Origin: Xanthomonas populi
GTDB lineage: Bacteria; Pseudomonadota; Gammaproteobacteria; Xanthomonadales; Xanthomonadaceae
Reading direction: 5' to 3'
Assembly: GCF_002940065.1 (NCBI RefSeq)
Contig: NZ_MDEJ01000022.1
Location: 1-41,867 of the forward strand
DNA: 41,867 nt
Of this stretch, positions 36,699-41,867 are shown in pieces. The position numbers and the translations under genes were made by a program. The notes beneath the pieces are model-generated. The model had not been told where the DNA came from. It was given only the letters and a program-made list of their open reading frames with translations, and did no database searches. Each line of letters begins with the position of its first letter. Position 1 is the stretch's first letter.

Positions 36699-39600
36699 AA
36701 CTCTCCGATCTGTCCATCACCCGCCCGGTGATGGCGGTGGTGATGAGCCTGCTGCTGATCGTGCTGGGGGTCATGTCGTTCACCCGGCTCACGCTGCGCG
36801 AGTTGCCGGCTATCGACCCGCCCATCGTCTCGGTGGATGTGGAATACACCGGCGCTTCGGCGGCGGTGGTGGAAAGCCGCATCACCCAGGTGCTGGAAGA
36901 CGCGCTCGCAGGCATCGAAGGCATCGAAACCATCGAGGCGCGCAGCCGTAATGGGTCTTCGGATATCAGTATCGAGTTCGTGCAATCGCGCGATGTGGAA
37001 GCCGCCGCCAACGACGTGCGCGATGCGGTCAGCCGCGTCTCCGACCGCATGCCCGACCAGGCGCGCCCGCCGGAGATTTCCAAGGTCGAAGCCGATGCCG
37101 ACCCCATCCTGTGGCTCAACATGAGCTCCAGCACGATGGACACGCTGCAGTTGTCCGACTATGCCGAGCGCTATGTGGTGGACCGCTTCTCCAGCCTGGA
37201 CGGCGTGGCGCAGGTGCGTATCGGCGGGCAGCAGCGCTATGCGATGCGCATCTGGCTAGATCGCGATCAACTGGCCGCGCGCGAACTCACCGTGGCCGAC
37301 GTCGAAGCCGCACTGCAGAACGAAAACGTGGAGCTGCCGGCCGGCAGCATTGAATCGGCGCAGCGCGATTTCACCCTGCGCGTGGAGCGCAGTTATCTCA
37401 AGCCCGAAGACTTCGCCAAGTTGCCGTTGAGCAAGGGCGAGGCTGGTTACGTAGTGCGTCTGGGCGATGTGGCCAAGGTGGAGCTGACCTCGGCCGAGCG
37501 GCGCGCGTATTTCCAGAGCAACGGCGTGCCCAATGTGGGTCTGGGCATCGTGCGCAACTCCACCGCCAATGCGCTTGATGTGGCACGCCAAGCGCGCGCG
37601 CAGGCCGAGGAAGTGCAGAAATCGCTGCCGCAGGGCACCAATATCTTCGTCGCCTTCGACACCACGACCTTTATCGATGCGGCGGTGGAGCGCGTGTATC
37701 ACACGCTGGTCGAAGCGGTGGTGCTGGTATTGGTGGTGATCTGGGTGTTTCTTGGCAGCGCGCGCGCGGCCTTGATTCCGGCAGTGACGGTGCCGGTGTG
37801 TCTGATCGCCGCATTCATCGCGCTCTATGCGTTCGATTTTTCGATCAACCTGCTGACTCTGCTGGCCCTGGTGCTGTGTATCGGCCTGGTGGTGGACGAT
37901 GCCATCGTGGTGGTGGAAAACATCCAGCGCCGCATCGAGCTGGGCGAGCCGCCATTGGTGGCCGCCAAGCGCGGGACCGGGCAGGTTGCCTTCGCCGTGA
38001 TCGCCACGACCGCCGTGCTGGTGGCCGTGTTTTTGCCGGTGGGTTTTCTGGAAGGCAATACCGGGCGTTTGTTCCGCGAGCTGGCGGTGGCATTGGCGGC
38101 AGCGGTGGCGATCTCCGCGTTCGTTGCGCTGACGCTGACACCGATGATGTCGTCCAAGCTGTTGCGCTCGCATGGGCAGGCCAAACCCAATCGCTTCCAT
38201 CGCTGGTTCGACGGCCGCATGCAGGCGGTGTCGGCTGCGTACGGGCGCTCGCTGGAGCGGCATGTTCATCGCAGCTGGATCTTCGCGCTGCTGATGTTGC
38301 TGGCGCTGGGAGCCAGCGCGTGGTTGATGAGCCGTATTCCCTCAGAGCTGGCACCAGCCGAAGACCGCGGCAATTTCCAGATCATGATCGATGGGCCCGA
38401 AGGCGCCGGCTTCGATTACACGGTAGGGCAAATGCATCAGGTCGAAGCCATCCTCGGCCCGTACGTGGGCCCTGACAAACCCGTCGTGCGGGCAAATCCA
38501 CGCGTGCCTGGCAGCTTTGGCAGCAGCGAGGAAATGCACACCGGCCGCGTCAGCGTGTTTCTGCAGGATTGGAAAAAACGCACGCGCCCCACCACCGAAG
38601 TGGCTGACGAACTGCAGCAAAAACTCAACGTGCTCAGCGGCGTGCGTGCGCGCACGCAGGTGAGCGGCGGGCTGGTGCGCAGCCGCGGGCAACCGTTCCA
38701 GCTGGTGCTGGGCGGGCCGGATTACGCAGAGATTGCGCAGTGGCGCGATCGCATCCTGCAGCGCATGGAGGCCAATCCCGGCCTGGTCGGCCCGGACTCG
38801 GATTACAAGGAAACCCGCCCGCAGATACGCATCAATATCGACCGCCTGCGTGCCGCCGACCTGGGCGTGCCGGTCACCGCGATCGGTGGGGCGCTGGAAG
38901 CGATGATCGGCTCACGCCGCGTCACCACCTTTGTCGAAAACGGCGAGGAATACGACGTGATGCTGCAGGCCGGCCGCGAAGGCCGCATGGCGCCGGAAGA
39001 CCTCACCGCCATCCGGGTGCGTTCGATCCGTGGCGAGCTGATTCCGCTGTCCAACCTGGTTACGCTCAGCGAAGTGGCCGAAGCCGGCACCTTGAATCGC
39101 TTCAACCGCCTGCGTGCGATCACCATCAGTGCCGGCCTGGAGCCAGGCTACCCGCTCGGCGATGCGATCGCCTGGGCACAGCAGGCCGCACGCGAAGAAT
39201 TGCCCGAGTACGCGCAGGTGGACTGGAAGGGCGAATCGCGCGAATACCAGCAATCCGGCAGCGCGGTGGTGCTGACCTTCGGCATGGCCTTGCTGGTGGT
39301 GTATCTGGTGCTGGCCGCGCAGTTCGAAAGCTTTGCCCATCCGCTGGTGATCATGCTCACCGTGCCGTTGGCGGTGCTGGGTGCGTTGGTCGGTTTGTGG
39401 ATCACCGGTGGCACGCTCAATTTGTTCAGTCAGATCGGCATCGTGATGTTGGTGGGCCTGGCGGCCAAGAACGGCATCCTGATCGTGGAGTTCGCCAATC
39501 AGCTGCGCGACGAAGGACGCAGCGTGCACGAGGCAATTGTGGAATCGGCATCGGTGCGCTTGCGCCCGATCCTGATGACCTCGATCGCCACCGTGGTCGG

Positions 39601-39820
39601 TGCGATTCCGCTGGTGGTGGCCGGCGGGCCCGGCTCGGCCAGCCGCGCCACCATCGGTGTGGTGGTGATCTTCGGTGTATCGCTGTCCACCTTGTTGTCG
39701 CTGTACGTGGTGCCGGCGTTCTACAGCTTGATCGCGCCATACACCAAGTCCCCCCAAGCTGTGGCACGCGAGTTGGAAACCTTGGAAGCGCAGACGCCGT
39801 CGGTGGGTGGGCACGCCTAA
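36695..39820 (+). CDS. RND multidrug efflux pump permease
   Basis: Inner-membrane proton-driven efflux pump of the AcrB/MexB (HAE1) class, 1041 residues. TM1 is ITRPVMAVVMSLLLIVLGVMSFTRL. The proton-relay aspartate pair is in LCIGLVVDDAIVVVENIQRR, and a second-half match follows in MLVGLAAKNGILIVEFANQLRDEG. Two large periplasmic domains separate the helices. With the adaptor it forms a two-gene operon; no outer-membrane factor gene is adjacent, so the pump probably borrows a channel encoded elsewhere. The substrate is not predictable here. Confidence 0.93.
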   Translation: MKLSDLSITRPVMAVVMSLLLIVLGVMSFTRLTLRELPAIDPPIVSVDVEYTGASAAVVESRITQVLEDALAGIEGIETIEARSRNGSSDISIEFVQSRDVEAAANDVRDAVSRVSDRMPDQARPPEISKVEADADPILWLNMSSSTMDTLQLSDYAERYVVDRFSSLDGVAQVRIGGQQRYAMRIWLDRDQLAARELTVADVEAALQNENVELPAGSIESAQRDFTLRVERSYLKPEDFAKLPLSKGEAGYVVRLGDVAKVELTSAERRAYFQSNGVPNVGLGIVRNSTANALDVARQARAQAEEVQKSLPQGTNIFVAFDTTTFIDAAVERVYHTLVEAVVLVLVVIWVFLGSARAALIPAVTVPVCLIAAFIALYAFDFSINLLTLLALVLCIGLVVDDAIVVVENIQRRIELGEPPLVAAKRGTGQVAFAVIATTAVLVAVFLPVGFLEGNTGRLFRELAVALAAAVAISAFVALTLTPMMSSKLLRSHGQAKPNRFHRWFDGRMQAVSAAYGRSLERHVHRSWIFALLMLLALGASAWLMSRIPSELAPAEDRGNFQIMIDGPEGAGFDYTVGQMHQVEAILGPYVGPDKPVVRANPRVPGSFGSSEEMHTGRVSVFLQDWKKRTRPTTEVADELQQKLNVLSGVRARTQVSGGLVRSRGQPFQLVLGGPDYAEIAQWRDRILQRMEANPGLVGPDSDYKETRPQIRINIDRLRAADLGVPVTAIGGALEAMIGSRRVTTFVENGEEYDVMLQAGREGRMAPEDLTAIRVRSIRGELIPLSNLVTLSEVAEAGTLNRFNRLRAITISAGLEPGYPLGDAIAWAQQAAREELPEYAQVDWKGESREYQQSGSAVVLTFGMALLVVYLVLAAQFESFAHPLVIMLTVPLAVLGALVGLWITGGTLNLFSQIGIVMLVGLAAKNGILIVEFANQLRDEGRSVHEAIVESASVRLRPILMTSIATVVGAIPLVVAGGPGSASRATIGVVVIFGVSLSTLLSLYVVPAFYSLIAPYTKSPQAVARELETLEAQTPSVGGHA

Positions 39821-39953
39821 GCCCTGTTCCCCAAGGCACTGCCAGCACCGCTGATCAACAGTATTTGTAAAATCAGCACATGCCGGTAGTCAGCAGCCGC
39901 AAGCCTTGCTAACGTGATGAGCTGGCTGTTTTATGGCGCAAGGGATGTCAGTG

Positions 39954-41867
39954 ATGGACGCACTGGTAACACGATCGACCGCCCTGGCGCAGCTCAACGA
40001 CGCCCAGCGTCTGCATCGGCTGGAGCTGCCGCAGGCGCCTGCGGTGATCGTGGAGTGTTGGCAAGGCCGCGAGCAACTGTCGCAGGGCGTGGACCTGTGG
40101 GTCGATGTGCTCAGCACCGATGCGGATCTGCCGTTGGATGACTGGCTGGCGCAGCGTGCCACGCTGTACACGCGCGATGCGCGCGGCGGTGAGATCGTGC
40201 GTTCTTTCCTGGTCAACGAAGCAGCGCTACTGGGCAGCGACGGCGGCCTGGCGCGCTACCGCGTGCGGCTGGTGGGCTGGACCTGGTGGCTGTCGCAAGG
40301 CCGCCATAGCCGGGTGTTCCAGGAGCGCACGCTCATCGAGATCCTGGAAGAGGTGTTTGCCGGCTATGCGCCACAGGCGCACTGGCGCTGGAGCGCCGAG
40401 GTGACCGGCTTTTTATCGGCCGCGCGCGCGCAGTTATTGCGTGCAGTACCGCGAGAGCGACTTGGCGTTTGTGCAACGCCTGCTGGCCGAAGAAGGCCTG
40501 GGCTGGCGGCTGGAGCACGATGACCAGGCCCCGGCCGGCCACGCCCTGGTGGTGTTTGCCGACAGCAGTGCGCAGGCGCAGGACGCCACCGCCATTGCCG
40601 GCACTGGGGTGCGTTTCCATCGCAGCGATGCCACCGAGGCGGCCGACAGTGTGTCGGCGCTGGGCCAGGTGCGCCGGCTCGGCGCCACCCAGCTCACGGT
40701 ACTCAGCGACAGCTACCGCAGCCAGCAGGCCACCAGCGCGCAGGTGCCGCTGGCCGGAGGCGGCAGCCAGTCCCTGCGCGAGGTCTACGACCCGGCCGGG
40801 CAGTACGCCTTCGCCAGCACCGCCGAGGCCGAGCGCTACACCAGGCTGATGGCCCAGGCCCAGGAAGCGCAATGGCATGACTGGCAGGGCCGCGGCACGG
40901 TGCGCAGCTTCAGTACCGGTACCTGGTGCGCGGTGACCCAGTTTCCCGGCCAAGCGCCGGAGCTGCTGCTGACTGAAGTCCGCCACGCCGCCATCAACAA
41001 CCTGCCGGTGGATCTGCGTAAGGCGGTCGAGAGCCAGCTGCTTGCGCCGGCCCCGCTCGACTTGCTGCTGGACCCCGAGGTCTGGCGCCAGGCCGAGGCG
41101 GTGGGCTATGCCAACCGGTTCCAGGCGGTGGAGCGCAGTCGTCTGTGGCGGCCGGTGCTGGCCGACGACACCGGCGCGCGGCTGAACCCGTGTCCGACCG
41201 CCCCCGGATACCAGAGCGCGATCGTGGTCGGCGCCAGCGGCGGCAACCAAGAGGTCTATGCCGACGCGCAAGGGCGCATCCGGGTCGCGTTCCACTTCCA
41301 GCAGGACGCGGCGGCGCCGGATAGCACGTGGCTGCGGGTGGCGCAGCGCTACGCCGGCCCGGGCGTGGGCAGCCAGTTCCTGCCGCGCGTGGGCCAGGAA
41401 GTGCTGGTGGGGTTTCTGGAAGGGGACATCGACCGCCCGGTGGTGCTGGGGGCGCTGTACAACGGCAAGGGCGAAGCGGGCACGCCGGCCACGCCGGGCG
41501 GTCAGTTAGCCGAGGCCGACACGCAGGCCTACGCGCAGGCGCGCGATGGGCGCGCCTGCGCGCAGGCGAACCTGTCCGGCGGCCACGCCCCGGCGTGGCA
41601 CGGTGCCGGCGGCGGGGAGGCGGCGCACCGCAACGCCACTGCGCTGTGGGGCGTGCAATCGAAGGAATGGGGCGGGCAAGGCCACAGCAGGCTGGTGTGG
41701 GCCAGGCGAACCACTCCAAGCTGATCGGCGACCAGGCCCCGCTGAGCGCCCTGCTGACCAGCGCCAGCACCACGGTGCCGGGCACCTGCTTCGACGCCGC
41801 CAGGGCTGCCGCATCCGAACGCAGCGCCGCGCCCGGCGACGGCCGCGTGCCGCACACCGGCGATGCC
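39954..41867 (+). pseudogene. vgrG: VgrG type VI spike protein, two lesions, runs off window
   Basis: T6SS spike protein of the Vgr family. The N-terminal gp27-like part (TRSTALAQLNDAQRLHRLEL, GWTWWLSQGRHSRVFQERTL) is in frame from ATG 39954, which has AAGGG nine bases before it. At the GC run 40419-40431 the frame shifts; the family sequence resumes as RSYCVQYRESDLAFVQRLLAE. The gp5 OB-fold region (DAQGRIRVAFHFQQD, GSQFLPRVGQEVLVGFLEGD) is intact. Near 41690 GHSRLV jumps to a much later segment in another frame (VGQANHSKLIGDQAPLSALL), showing an internal deletion. No other T6SS genes are in view. Confidence 0.85.

Noticed and set aside
40419-40431. Programmed ribosomal frameshifting in vgrG
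   Set aside because: No slippery heptamer or downstream pseudoknot is apparent, and the gene has a second destructive lesion; repeat slippage explains it better.

Overview
The window is a GC-rich chromosomal segment from a gammaproteobacterium of the Xanthomonas type. This rests on a class I fructose-bisphosphate aldolase beside gap/pgk/pyk, a cysB-cysG-cysK plus cysJIH/cysDNC sulfur region, a TonB receptor with DUF2946 and PepSY partners, and several families of palindromic intergenic repeats that I associate with Xanthomonas. The many freshly broken genes and an insertion-sequence end suggest a lineage undergoing pseudogenisation; the species cannot be fixed from this sequence alone.

Layout. 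1-261: end of an IS5-like element followed directly by a 141-bp MITE with matching termini. 359-2452 (minus): molybdate transporter modA-modB-modC with a short ModC. 2529-4182 (minus): MBL-fold hydrolase of persulfide-dioxygenase type and a secreted S1/P1 nuclease. 4270-5187: remnant of one OmpW gene, an intact OmpW gene and a perfect FNR-type box. 5401-5913: secreted NTF2-like protein. 6479-15942: glycolytic block gap, pgk, gph-like phosphatase, pyk and class I fba, interrupted by a decayed DUF2339/DUF3999 pair. 16102-17342: two damaged minus-strand genes, a macro-domain gene with an in-frame TGA and an ICMT-like methyltransferase with a disturbed start.

17587-20915: cysK and cysG (minus) diverge from the regulator cysB (plus). 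20916-22263: repeat-rich DNA with one small hypothetical gene. 22264-23460: GAF histidine kinase. 23738-28046: DUF2946, TonB-dependent receptor and PepSY membrane protein in an overlapping unit, probably metal or siderophore uptake. 28047-32431 (minus): cysJ-cysI-cysH, diverging from cysD-cysNC (32610-35494). Together these genes encode sulfate activation to APS/PAPS, reduction to sulfite and sulfide, siroheme supply, cysteine synthesis and the regulator. 35613-39820: RND efflux adaptor and pump. 39954 to the end: a type VI spike gene (vgrG) with two lesions.

The most notable signals are not a new enzyme system but DNA-level events: a MITE abutting its likely parent IS, palindromic repeats translated in frame inside PepSY and CysN, a vgrG frameshift at a CG dinucleotide run, a nonsense codon in a macro-domain gene, and a CysG that lacks its central dimerisation/chelatase domain.
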